Origin: Serratia entomophila
GTDB taxonomy: Bacteria > Pseudomonadota > Gammaproteobacteria > Enterobacterales > Enterobacteriaceae
DNA length: 64,000 nt
Direction: 5' to 3'
Assembly: GCF_021462285.1 (NCBI RefSeq)
Contig: NZ_CP082787.1
Span: forward strand, 2,728,001 to 2,792,000
Shown here: positions 50,283 to 58,642 of the stretch, piece after piece
Position numbering within the stretch: the first letter of the stretch is position 1
Layout: each line of letters begins with the position of its first letter
Notes under the pieces: model-generated
What the model was told of the DNA's origin: nothing
Database searches by the model: none
The model's input: the letters and a program-made list of their open reading frames with translations, nothing else
Position numbers and translations under genes: made by a program

Positions 50283-51587
50283 TTAACGTGCAGGATGCGC
50301 GTCGTTCAGTGGGGCGGCGTTCAGGTGGCGAAAGCCTGCGCTGTAACGCGCTACCGCCAAATCATCGGAAGGGATCGCCGGGGTGATACCGGAGATCAAA
50401 TCGGACAACAACTGCCCGGAACCGCAGGCCATGGTCCAACCGAGGGTGCCGTGCCCGGTATTGAGGAACAGGTTCTTCAGCGAAGTGCGGCCGACAATGG
50501 GCGTGCCGTCTGGCGTCATTGGGCGCAGGCCGGTCCAAAACGTCGCCTGTTCCACCCTGCCGCCGTTCGGGTACAGATCGCGCACCACCATTTCCAACGT
50601 TTCACGGCGCTTTTGCTCAAGCTGGGTATTGAAGCCGACGATCTCCGCCATGCCGCCGACGCGAATGCGTTGGTCGAAACGGGTGATGGCGATTTTGTAG
50701 GTTTCGTCCAGCACCGTAGAAAACGGCGCCGCCGCCTCGTCGGTGATAGGAATAGTCAACGAGTAACCCTTCAACGGGTAAACGGGGATCGACACCAGGC
50801 CACGCAACAGGCCGGTGGAATAAGAGCCGAAAGCCACCACGTAGCTGTCCGCCTTGAATGTCTCGCCGCCGCACTGTACGCCGGCGATTTTGTCGCCCTC
50901 CACCAGCAGACGGTCAACGCTGCGGTTGTACAGGAAGGTCACCCCCGCCTGCTGGGCCATTTTCGCCAATTGCTGGGTAAACAGCTGGCAGTCGCCGGTT
51001 TCGTCGTTGGGCAATTGCAGACCGCCGGTGAGCTTGTGGGCCACCTGCGCCAACGCCGGTTCGACGGAGGCCAGTTGTCCGGCTTCCAGCAGCTTGTAAG
51101 GCACACCGGCGTCTTCCAATACCGCAATGTCCTTCGCGGCATTTTCAAATTGCTGTTGGGTACGGAACAACTGCAAGGTGCCACCCTGGCGCCCCTCGTA
51201 CTGGATGCCGGTTTCCTGGCGCAGCGCCTTGATGCAGTCGCGGCTGTATTCCGCCAGACGCACCATGCGGCCTTTATTGGTCATGTAGTGTTCGGTGTTG
51301 CAGTTTTTCAGCATCTGCCACATCCAGCTCAGCTGGAAGCTGCTGCCGTCCAGGCGAACCGCCAGCGGCGCATGGCGCTGGAACATCCATTTGATGGCTT
51401 TCAGCGGCACGCCGGGTGCCGCCCAAGGCGCGGCGTAGCCTGGCGAGATCTGCCCGGCGTTCGCTGCGCTGGTTTCCATCGCCGGGCCTGGTTGGCGATC
51501 GATCACCGTCACTTCATGACCGGCCTTCGCCAAATACCAGGCGCTGGCAACACCCACCACCCCACTACCTAAAATTACCACTCGCAT
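50283..51587 (-). CDS. dadA: D-amino acid dehydrogenase DadA
   Basis: FAD-dependent membrane-associated enzyme that oxidises D-alanine to pyruvate and passes electrons to quinone. The 434 residues (E. coli 432) start [21 protein letters not shown], the dinucleotide-binding motif. [16 protein letters not shown] near the C-terminus closes the FAD site. Together with DadX it allows growth on alanine. Confidence 0.97.
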   Translation of the reverse strand: MRVVILGSGVVGVASAWYLAKAGHEVTVIDRQPGPAMETSAANAGQISPGYAAPWAAPGVPLKAIKWMFQRHAPLAVRLDGSSFQLSWMWQMLKNCNTEHYMTNKGRMVRLAEYSRDCIKALRQETGIQYEGRQGGTLQLFRTQQQFENAAKDIAVLEDAGVPYKLLEAGQLASVEPALAQVAHKLTGGLQLPNDETGDCQLFTQQLAKMAQQAGVTFLYNRSVDRLLVEGDKIAGVQCGGETFKADSYVVAFGSYSTGLLRGLVSIPVYPLKGYSLTIPITDEAAAPFSTVLDETYKIAITRFDQRIRVGGMAEIVGFNTQLEQKRRETLEMVVRDLYPNGGRVEQATFWTGLRPMTPDGTPIVGRTSLKNLFLNTGHGTLGWTMACGSGQLLSDLISGITPAIPSDDLAVARYSAGFRHLNAAPLNDAHPAR

Positions 51588-52079
51588 CGCTGACTCCAGC
51601 TCAAGGCTTCACAAAGCATAATCTTCTGCTCACAGGAAATTAACTCAGTGTAAAAATCCGTCCAACAACTTCGTTATCAAACGTGACAACATTCACAATT
51701 AATTTATCGTTGATGGCGCTTTCTTTTGCAATAGCTCAGAACAAAAGCCGATAAGCTGCGGTAAAAGGCGCTTCAGGGCGCTAAAACAGCCGCAGAACGC
51801 TATCAATGCTAGCAATGTTGTCATCAAGAAAAGCTCTGCAACGCAACATGATTTTAACAGAATATAAAAACAGGCGGCCTCGAATAGTTAGGATAAAAAA
51901 CCATAAACAAGGCCAAACAGCAAAATATCCACTCAGGGAGAATGCGGCGGCCGACAGCAGAAAAACCTCACAAAAAAACGCCTAAAAATGCCGCCGGCTC
52001 TGGGCTCCGCACTATTTGCACCGCTGTTCCGGCAATGCGCATTAAATTTGAAAATACGGCCCAGCCAGGAAATCACGCT
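51588..52079. other. Regulatory region between dadA and the ABM-domain gene
   Basis: Nearly 500 nt, AT-rich near dadA, with no credible gene. It holds the dadAX promoter, known in E. coli to be controlled by Lrp and CRP, and a CRP-like site (listed separately). Several AT-rich stretches could bind Lrp but have no distinctive motif. Confidence 0.5.
51682..51697. promoter_or_regulatory. Candidate CRP site upstream of dadAX
   Basis: CGTGA-CAACAT-TCACA keeps both half-sites of the CRP consensus with the correct 6-bp spacing and one mismatch. It lies about 95 nt upstream of dadA. E. coli dadAX is CRP-dependent. Confidence 0.55.
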
Positions 52080-52397
52080 ATGTTTATCGCGATATATCAG
52101 TTCAAAGTTAAAACCGGCCAGGAAGAAGCCTTCCGCCGTGCATGGCTCGCGCTAACCCAGGGCATTTATCTGCGCCGAGGCAGCCTGGGCTCGCGCCTGC
52201 ATCTTGATGCCGAAGGGAATTATCTTGGCTACGCGCAATGGCCAGATCGCGCAACATGGGAAAAAGCCGGCAATATTTCCCTGGAGGAGCGTCACCTGCG
52301 GGCAAGAGAGCGTATGCGTGCAACGCTGCTCTCCGACGAAACCATTTTTGAAATGGAAGTGACGGATGATTATCTGCAAATCCGGCCGTTTGCATAG
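52080..52397 (+). CDS. Antibiotic biosynthesis monooxygenase (ABM) domain protein
   Basis: 105 residues from the ATG at 52080, preceded by AGGA. The pattern MFIAIYQFKVKTGQEEAFRR, LGSRLHLD and YLGYAQWPDRATWEKA is that of the dimeric ferredoxin-like ABM fold, whose members include small oxygenases and reactive-compound quenchers. Exact function unknown. The longer frame from 51942 adds an unsupported N-terminus. Confidence 0.75.
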   Translation: MFIAIYQFKVKTGQEEAFRRAWLALTQGIYLRRGSLGSRLHLDAEGNYLGYAQWPDRATWEKAGNISLEERHLRARERMRATLLSDETIFEMEVTDDYLQIRPFA

Positions 52398-52651
52398 CAA
52401 GCGCCAGGGCTCAGGCTCGCTCCAATTTGATGATTGCGCCGCTTTACAGCAGGGCTATACTGCAAAAGAGAGGCATATTCCGCTTATGCCTCGCATTGCA
52501 GTGCCAGCCGCCCTTCAGGACGAATAAGGCGACAGCGGGCCATAAGTTGGCCTGAATATCTTACCCAACTGAATTCTAAAAGATTATATGAGCTATGCTT
52601 GATACAGGGCCCGCCGTTTGAGCAAGGCCCGTGAATAACGAGGGTGCGCTG

Positions 52652-54187
52652 ATGACTACTTCAACACATGAAAAGGTTAAGGAAGATAAACGTCTGAGCG
52701 ATGGACCGGACTGGACCTTCGAGCTGCTGCAGGTGTACCTGGAGCATATCGACCGCGTGGCCAAGCATTACGGGCTCGACACCTACCCGCATCAGATAGA
52801 GGTCATTACCTCCGAACAGATGATGGACGCCTATTCCAGCGTCGGCATGCCGATCAACTATACCCATTGGTCGTTCGGCAAAAAATTCATCGAAACCGAG
52901 CAGCGCTATAAGCACGGGCAACAAGGCCTGGCTTACGAAATCGTGATCAATTCCAACCCTTGCATCGCCTATCTGATGGAGGAGAACACCATCACCATGC
53001 AGGCGTTGGTCATGGCGCACGCCTGCTATGGGCACAACTCGTTCTTCAAAAATAACTATCTGTTCCGCAGCTGGACCGACGCCAGTTCGATCGTCGATTA
53101 CCTGCTGTTCGCCCGCCACTACATCAGCCAGTGTGAAGAACGCTACGGCGTCGAAGAGGTTGAACGCCTGCTGGACTCCTGCCATGCGCTGATGAACTAC
53201 GGCGTGGATCGCTACAAACGGCCGCAGAAAATTTCGCTGGTCGAAGAGAAGGCGCGACAAAAAAGCCGCGAAGAATATCTGCAAAGCCAGGTGAACACGC
53301 TGTGGAAGACCTTACCGCGGGTAGAACGTGAAGAAGCGCCGGAGCAGGCCCGCCGCTACCCGAGCGAACCGCAGGAAAATATTCTCTACTTTATGGAGAA
53401 AAACGCGCCGTTGCTGGAACCCTGGCAGCGTGAAGTGCTGCGTATCGTGCGCAAGGTGAGCCAGTATTTTTATCCGCAGAAGCAAACGCAGGTGATGAAC
53501 GAAGGTTGGGCCACCTTCTGGCACTACAGCATTCTCAACCATCTGTACGACGAGGGCCGGGTTACCGAGCGGTTTATGCTGGAATTTTTGCATAGCCATA
53601 CCAACGTGGTGTACCAGCCGCCGTACAACAGCCCGTATTACAACGGCATTAACCCCTACGCGCTGGGCTTCGCCATGTTCCAGGACATCAAGCGCATCTG
53701 CCAGTCGCCTACCGAAGAGGACCGCTATTGGTTCCCGGACATCGCCGGCAAAGACTGGCTGGAGACGCTGCACTTCGCCATGCGTGACTTCAAGGACGAA
53801 AGCTTCATCAGCCAGTTCCTGTCACCCAAGGTGATGCGCGATTTCCGGCTATTTACCGTGTTGGACGACGATCGCAACAACTACCTGGAGATAGCCGCCA
53901 TCCATAACGAAGCCGGCTACCGGGCAATCCGGCAGGAGCTGTCGGCACAGTATAATCTGAGCAACCATGAGCCGAACATTCAGATCTGGAACGTGGATCT
54001 GCGCGGCGATCGTTCGCTGACGCTGCGCTATATCCCGCAGGAACGCGCGCCATTGGATAAAAGCCGCCGCGAAGTGCTGAAGCACCTGCACCGCCTGTGG
54101 GGTTTCGATATTATCCTGGAACAACAGAACGAAGACGGCAGCGTCGAACTGCTGGAGCGCTGCCCACCGCGGCCGGCGCCGCTGTAA
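52652..54187 (+). CDS. ycgB: SpoVR-family protein YcgB
   Basis: Cytoplasmic protein of the SpoVR family, part of the same stationary-phase module as YeaG and YeaH in many bacteria; biochemical role unknown. The ATG at 52652, 7 nt after GAGGG, gives 511 residues (E. coli 510). LSDGPDWTFELLQVYLEHID, NYLFRSWTDASSIVDYL and MNEGWATFWHY are strongly conserved. Its neighbours fadR and dadA match E. coli. A strong terminator follows. Confidence 0.95.
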   Translation: MTTSTHEKVKEDKRLSDGPDWTFELLQVYLEHIDRVAKHYGLDTYPHQIEVITSEQMMDAYSSVGMPINYTHWSFGKKFIETEQRYKHGQQGLAYEIVINSNPCIAYLMEENTITMQALVMAHACYGHNSFFKNNYLFRSWTDASSIVDYLLFARHYISQCEERYGVEEVERLLDSCHALMNYGVDRYKRPQKISLVEEKARQKSREEYLQSQVNTLWKTLPRVEREEAPEQARRYPSEPQENILYFMEKNAPLLEPWQREVLRIVRKVSQYFYPQKQTQVMNEGWATFWHYSILNHLYDEGRVTERFMLEFLHSHTNVVYQPPYNSPYYNGINPYALGFAMFQDIKRICQSPTEEDRYWFPDIAGKDWLETLHFAMRDFKDESFISQFLSPKVMRDFRLFTVLDDDRNNYLEIAAIHNEAGYRAIRQELSAQYNLSNHEPNIQIWNVDLRGDRSLTLRYIPQERAPLDKSRREVLKHLHRLWGFDIILEQQNEDGSVELLERCPPRPAPL

Positions 54188-54203
54188 CCGCAGTTAAAAC
54201 GAC

Positions 54204-54231
54204 AAAGGGCGCCATTCGGCGCCCTTTTTTA
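54204..54231 (+). terminator. ycgB terminator
   Basis: AAAGGGCGCC-ATTC-GGCGCCCTTT followed by more T's, between ycgB and the convergent fadR. Confidence 0.9.
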
Positions 54232-54244
54232 TCGGCAAAAGCGA

Positions 54245-54964
54245 TTAACGACGCGCCTCGGTCAGATCGCTCGGCATCGTGCCCTGCATGCTCTGCCAGA
54301 TGGCCCCGCTTTCTTTCCCGTAGTTACGCACGGTGTCCATCACCTGATCATGCAGCTTTTCGTGGCACAGGGTCGACAGCTTGCTGTAGAAGGTCAGCGC
54401 CAGCTTGCGCGCTTCCGGGTTGGAGAAATAGTAGCGGCCAACGCGGGTATACAGCCCTTTCAGGCCATTGAAGATCAGGCCGTAGATCGGGTTGCCGGAG
54501 GCAAACGCCAGACCGCGGAAGATTTCATAGTCCAGCAGGTTGAAGGCGTCCGCCTGGTCTTCTACCTCGCTCGCCTTCGCCAGCACTTCCTGCGCCTGCT
54601 CCGGGTGATTGCGCACTGCGGCGCGAATAAAGATCGCGGCGATGTTGGTGCGCACCGACAGCAAGTTGTCGATCAGCTGCGGCACGCTTTTATGATCGAG
54701 ACGCGCCACGGTCTCAAGAATATTGAGGCCCGAGGTTTCCCAGAAATTATTTACTTTGGTCGGTTTGCCATGCTGAATGGTCAGCCAGCCATCGCGAGCC
54801 AGGCGTTGTAAAACCTCACGTAACGTGGTGCGCGTGACACCAATCAACTCTGAAAGCTCACGCTCCGCGGGCAAAATAGAGCCAGGGGGGAAGCGATTAT
54901 TCCAAATACTCTCGATAATGTATTCTTCCGCGAAACCGGCAGGACTCTGCGCCTTTATGACCAT
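54245..54964 (-). CDS. fadR: Fatty-acid metabolism regulator FadR
   Basis: GntR-family regulator that represses fatty-acid degradation and activates fabA/fabB; released from DNA by long-chain acyl-CoA. The 239 residues equal E. coli FadR. The N-terminal winged helix reads [39 protein letters not shown], here quoted in parts: the recognition helix is [11 protein letters not shown]. The all-helical acyl-CoA domain follows. It is divergent from nhaB, as in E. coli. Confidence 0.97.
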   Translation of the reverse strand: MVIKAQSPAGFAEEYIIESIWNNRFPPGSILPAERELSELIGVTRTTLREVLQRLARDGWLTIQHGKPTKVNNFWETSGLNILETVARLDHKSVPQLIDNLLSVRTNIAAIFIRAAVRNHPEQAQEVLAKASEVEDQADAFNLLDYEIFRGLAFASGNPIYGLIFNGLKGLYTRVGRYYFSNPEARKLALTFYSKLSTLCHEKLHDQVMDTVRNYGKESGAIWQSMQGTMPSDLTEARR

Positions 54965-55209
54965 GTGTTTGACGTTCCGTTGCGACGATAATCAGTAATA
55001 GTAGTCGGCTGATCATACCAGATCGCCATGGCATGACATAGCGTGAGCGAAAAACAAAAAACGAAAGTGTGCATAACGTGGCAAAAAATAGGCAAAAACG
55101 CCGTACGCGAGAAATTTATCGTCGTGAAACAAGCTTAGGTTGCACCTGCCCATGCGGCGTTGCTAGGGTACGGGCTAACGACTCAATTGATAAGGATGCA
55201 TGACGGAAA

Positions 55210-56775
55210 ATGGAAACAACCTTACGCAGCGCCCTGGTGAAAAACTTCCTTGGGCAATCACCAGGCTGGTACAAGCTGGCCATTATCGTCTTCTTATTGG
55301 TCAACCCGCTGGTGTTCTTTCTGGTCAGCCCGTTCCTTGCCGGCTGGCTGTTGGTGATTGAATTTATCTTTACCCTGGCGATGGCGCTAAAGTGTTACCC
55401 GCTGCTGCCCGGCGGCCTGCTGGCCATCGAAGCGGTGGCGATAGGCATGGCCCGCCCGGCTCAGGTGGCGGATGAGATCGCCCATAACCTGGAGGTGCTG
55501 CTGCTGCTGATCTTTATGGTGGCCGGCATCTACTTTATGAAACAGCTGTTGCTGTTCGTCTTCACCAAGCTGCTGCTCAATATCCGCTCCAAGATGCTGC
55601 TGTCGCTGGCCTTTTGCCTGGCGGCGGCGCTGCTGTCCGCCTTCCTCGATGCGCTGACGGTGGTCGCGGTTGTCATCAGCGTAGCCACAGGATTTTACTC
55701 GATCTATCACAATGTCACCTCCAACCGTGCGGATGGCGATATCGGCGATGACAGCGATTTCGCCTGCGACGAACGCAAGCAAACGCTGGAGCAATTTCGC
55801 GCCTTCTTGCGCAGCCTGTTGATGCATGCGGGCGTCGGCACCGCGCTGGGCGGCGTGATGACCATGGTCGGCGAGCCGCAAAACCTGATCATTGCCAAAA
55901 GCGCCGGATGGGGATTCGTCGACTTTTTCCTGCGCATGGCGCCGGTGACGTTGCCGGTGATGGTCTGCGGCTTACTGGTCTGTCTTTTTGTCGAGCGTTT
56001 CCGTCTGTTTGGCTACGGCGCGCAACTGCCTGAGCCCGTGCGTGAAGTGTTGAAGGAGTTCGACCGCAAAGCGACCGCCGGCCGCAGCAAACAGGAACAG
56101 GTTAAGCTGGTGATCCAAGCGCTGATCGGCGTATGGCTGGTGCTGGCGCTCGCGCTTCATCTGGCGGAAGTGGGTCTGATCGGCCTGTCGGTGATTATTC
56201 TGGCCACCTCGCTGTGCGGCGTGACCGATGAGCATGCCATCGGCAAAGCTTTCCAGGAAGCCTTACCCTTCACCGCGCTGCTGACGGTGTTCTTCACCGT
56301 GGTGGCGGTAATTATCGAGCAGCATCTGTTCAGCCCGGTGATCCAGTTTGTTCTGCAGGCCCCCCCGGCTTCGCAGTTAACGCTGTTTTATCTGTTTAAC
56401 GGCCTGCTTTCTTCGGTCTCCGACAACGTATTTGTCGGCACGGTTTACATCAATGAAGCGCGCGCTGCCTTTGAGAGCGGCGCCGTTTCGCTGAAGCAGT
56501 TCGAAATGCTGGCGGTCGCCATCAATACCGGCACCAACCTGCCCTCGGTCGCCACGCCTAACGGCCAGGCGGCGTTTTTGTTCCTGCTGACTTCGGCGCT
56601 GGCGCCGCTGGTGCGCTTGTCCTACGGGCGTATGGTTTGGATGGCTTTGCCCTATACCCTGGTCTTGACCTTGGTCGGTTTGCTGTGCGTGCAATTCACC
56701 CTCGCGCCGGCTACCGAACTGCTGACCCAATGGCACTGGCTGGCGCTGCCGCAGCAAGAGGGGGCGGCCCATTGA
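55210..56775 (+). CDS. nhaB: Na+/H+ antiporter NhaB
   Basis: Inner-membrane sodium/proton antiporter for pH and sodium homeostasis. The 521 residues (E. coli 513) have about 12 hydrophobic spans. [22 protein letters not shown] begins the protein, and [18 protein letters not shown] and [20 protein letters not shown] are conserved NhaB motifs. It is divergent from fadR and upstream of dsbB, as in E. coli. Confidence 0.96.
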   Translation: METTLRSALVKNFLGQSPGWYKLAIIVFLLVNPLVFFLVSPFLAGWLLVIEFIFTLAMALKCYPLLPGGLLAIEAVAIGMARPAQVADEIAHNLEVLLLLIFMVAGIYFMKQLLLFVFTKLLLNIRSKMLLSLAFCLAAALLSAFLDALTVVAVVISVATGFYSIYHNVTSNRADGDIGDDSDFACDERKQTLEQFRAFLRSLLMHAGVGTALGGVMTMVGEPQNLIIAKSAGWGFVDFFLRMAPVTLPVMVCGLLVCLFVERFRLFGYGAQLPEPVREVLKEFDRKATAGRSKQEQVKLVIQALIGVWLVLALALHLAEVGLIGLSVIILATSLCGVTDEHAIGKAFQEALPFTALLTVFFTVVAVIIEQHLFSPVIQFVLQAPPASQLTLFYLFNGLLSSVSDNVFVGTVYINEARAAFESGAVSLKQFEMLAVAINTGTNLPSVATPNGQAAFLFLLTSALAPLVRLSYGRMVWMALPYTLVLTLVGLLCVQFTLAPATELLTQWHWLALPQQEGAAH

Positions 56776-56897
56776 CCTGCATCCCGCTCCGCCGCCGGCG
56801 ACTATTTTTGTGCTGAATCCGGCACAGGTGGCTGGCAGCGGGATTGAATTGGTTTACACTGCCTGTTCAATTGCTTACTGCATGGAAGAATAAATAT

Positions 56898-57428
56898 ATG
56901 TTGCAATTCTTTAACCGCTGCTCACAGGGCCGCGGTGCTTGGCTGCTCATGGCCCTGACTGCACTGGTGCTGGAATTAGTCGCACTTTATTTCCAGCACG
57001 TTATGCTGCTGCAGCCCTGTGTTATGTGCATCTATGAACGCTGCGCGCTGTTTGGCATTCTCGGCGCCTCGCTGGTCGGTGCCATTGCGCCGAAAACTCC
57101 GCTGCGCTACGTGGCGATCCTGCTGTGGATCTACAGCGCCTGGGAAGGCGTGCAGCTGGCATGGAAACACACCATGATCCAGCTGCATCCATCGCCGTTT
57201 AATACCTGCGATTTCTTCGTCAGCTTCCCATCCTGGCTGCCACTGGATAAATGGCTGCCGGCGGTGTTCCACGCCTCCGGCGACTGCTCCGTACGCCAAT
57301 GGCAGTTCCTGACGCTGGAAATGCCGCAGTGGCTGGTGGGGATCTTTGCCGCTTATCTGCTGGTTGCTCTGGTGGTGTTGCTCGCGCAGTTCGTTCGGCC
57401 GCGCCGCCGCGATTTATTCGGGCGTTGA
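56898..57428 (+). CDS. dsbB: Disulfide bond oxidoreductase DsbB
   Basis: Inner-membrane protein that reoxidises DsbA and passes electrons to quinone. The ATG at 56898, after GGAAGAA, gives 176 residues as in E. coli. All four essential cysteines fall at the E. coli positions: C41 and C44 in PCVMC, C104 and C130. Four membrane spans are evident. The longer frame from 56844 is not supported by family length. It ends the conserved block before a variable segment. Confidence 0.97.
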   Translation: MLQFFNRCSQGRGAWLLMALTALVLELVALYFQHVMLLQPCVMCIYERCALFGILGASLVGAIAPKTPLRYVAILLWIYSAWEGVQLAWKHTMIQLHPSPFNTCDFFVSFPSWLPLDKWLPAVFHASGDCSVRQWQFLTLEMPQWLVGIFAAYLLVALVVLLAQFVRPRRRDLFGR

Positions 57429-57440
57429 TTGCCCGCTGAT

Positions 57441-57471
57441 AAAAAACGGCGCCTCTGGGCGCCGTTTTTTT
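57441..57471. terminator. dsbB terminator, bidirectional
   Basis: AAAAAACGGCGCC-TCTG-GGCGCCGTTTTTT lies 13 nt after the dsbB stop. A-tract and T-tract on either side allow termination from both directions, including the small minus-strand gene that follows. Confidence 0.92.
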
Positions 57472-57505
57472 ATGGGTTGCTGTAAATCTCAGAGGTTATT
57501 TGACC

Positions 57506-57577
57506 TCAGGTATGTGTAAGGTAATAAACGAGCACGATCAGTGCCCCAGCGACGGCAAACAGCCGGATCATTTTCAT
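57506..57577 (-). CDS. 23-residue single-span membrane protein
   Basis: ATG-initiated frame preceded by GAGAG about 7 nt away. The peptide starts MKMIRLFAVAGALIVLVYY and is one hydrophobic span with a basic N-terminus. It ends just before the bidirectional dsbB terminator, which would serve it. No family recognised. Confidence 0.5.
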   Translation of the reverse strand: MKMIRLFAVAGALIVLVYYLTHT

Positions 57578-57708
57578 TGTTGTACTCTCGAATCAAACGG
57601 GAGAGCGGCCAAATTACCTAACTTATTGTGCAAAAAGAAGTATCCGGGTGCCATTCGGGACGTAATTTACATAACATTAAGTTTGCCACACGAATAGAGA
57701 GGGCTGCC

Positions 57709-57783
57709 ATGAAAAACACGACGAACCGAGGTCAGCTCCCCCTACTTATGGATGCTTACAAAAAACTTACGGGATTGCATTAA
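57709..57783 (+). CDS. Possible 24-residue peptide
   Basis: Frame starting MKNTTNRGQLPLLMDAYKKL, 5 nt after a good GAGGG ribosome-binding site. Polar, with a short amphipathic C-terminal helix. It ends about 30 nt before a candidate small RNA, so it may be a leader-type peptide or a chance frame. Confidence 0.3.
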   Translation: MKNTTNRGQLPLLMDAYKKLTGLH

Positions 57784-57812
57784 CGCACTGATGAAGTTCG
57801 CTGAATAAATCC

Positions 57813-57893
57813 TTATACTAACCGCAAGTTAGTAAATCCGATTTCCCTGGTGTTGTTGTGTGTCTTGCCCCTCATCTTTGCAGGGGCTTTTTT
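57813..57893 (+). ncRNA. Candidate Hfq-dependent small RNA, RprA/DsrA-like in layout
   Basis: A 5' hairpin TACTAAC-CGCAA-GTTAGTA (57816-57834) is followed by AAATCCGATTTCCCTGGTGT, a single-stranded TTGTTGTGTGTCTT stretch and a terminator GCCCCT...AGGGGC with six T's (57867-57893). This order and several strings recall E. coli RprA (hairpin, AAATCC region, TGTGTGT..CTTTGCCC terminator) and DsrA (GATTTCCTGGTGT). GATTTCCC can pair with GGGAAATC of the rpoS leader as I remember it. No promoter was clearly identified. Confidence 0.5.
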
Positions 57894-58268
57894 CGTTGCA
57901 TTGGCGGCCGATCCGGCCCAATGGCCCTGCGACAAAATGCACACCGCCGCTATTCGCATCGTTAAAACCCTAATGAACTCGCGCCTGCAATTTACAATGC
58001 GGCAACCTTGAATAATCTGTTATTGAATTTGATTGTTCAATAACAAAACTCTCAAAATTAAATAATAAAAAATTCAATAATTAGAAAGTTCTTATTAATG
58101 AGTTCGAGATTTTGTTGCACCATTATAAAATCAGCCGGGTTTCTGGGCATTTCTGCATCCATCGGTTTAACGATCAGAAAATGACACTGGGAAAGACCAG
58201 CGTAGTGAATGGGCGTTAACCGTTCAACCTGCTGTAAAACAGCAACACATCTTAAAAAGGAGCTTTAC
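57894..58268. other. AT-rich regulatory region upstream of the microcin-like gene
   Basis: About 375 nt with no gene and a base composition far more AT-rich than the chromosome around it, a likely H-NS target. It holds a perfect 10-bp palindrome (58018-58045), a further TTCAATAA half-site near 58073, and the ribosome-binding site AAAAAGGAG before the peptide gene. Confidence 0.6.
58018..58045. promoter_or_regulatory. Perfect palindrome upstream of the microcin-like gene
   Basis: TGTTATTGAA (58018-58027) and TTCAATAACA (58036-58045) are exact inverted repeats with an 8-nt spacer, shaped like a dimeric repressor operator. A similar half-site follows about 30 nt downstream. The cognate regulator is not apparent in the window. 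Confidence 0.55.
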
Positions 58269-58568
58269 ATGAAGGAAATCACTAGTCAGGAAATTGCCTA
58301 CGTATCAGGCGCAGGTCTGATATCCAATACGCTGGCTTTTGCTGGAGATGTTGTTATTGACGCTGTAAAAATTAGCAACGATGCATTAAATACCACGCTC
58401 ATCTCATCCGTCGGCAAAACGTTCGACGCCGTGGGTTTGGGAAGCGTACATAATCTTGCGGACTCTCTGGGTTATGCCGCATTTAAAACCATCGCTGGCG
58501 TAGGTTCAGTATTGGGTGGCGATGCGAGCCGCATCGACTACCACTACGAGTGGGAATGGGGCGCCTAA
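58269..58568 (+). CDS. Microcin-like peptide precursor with double-glycine-type leader
   Basis: 99 residues from the ATG at 58269, after AAAAAGGAG. The first 15 residues, MKEITSQEIAYVSGA, align without gaps with the class II microcin leader (colicin V: MRTLTLNELDSVSGG), including the hydrophobic spacing and a GG/GA-type processing site. The predicted mature part, about 84 residues, is rich in Gly, Ala, Val and Ser, hydrophobic or amphipathic, and ends in the acidic aromatic tail YHYEWEWGA. No cysteine is present. No immunity gene or peptidase-containing ABC exporter is visible nearby. A strong terminator follows. Confidence 0.65.
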   Translation: MKEITSQEIAYVSGAGLISNTLAFAGDVVIDAVKISNDALNTTLISSVGKTFDAVGLGSVHNLADSLGYAAFKTIAGVGSVLGGDASRIDYHYEWEWGA

Positions 58569-58597
58569 TTTTTTAGGATTTATTTAGCCTCTATTAA

Positions 58598-58629
58598 GAC
58601 CTCTCAACGGACGTTGAGAGGTCTTTTTT
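58598..58629 (+). terminator. Terminator of the microcin-like gene
   Basis: GACCTCTCAAC-GGAC-GTTGAGAGGTC, an 11-bp perfect stem followed by six T's, 30 nt after the stop codon. It shows the peptide gene is a single-gene transcription unit. Confidence 0.92.
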
Positions 58630-58642
58630 AGTTCACAATGAC

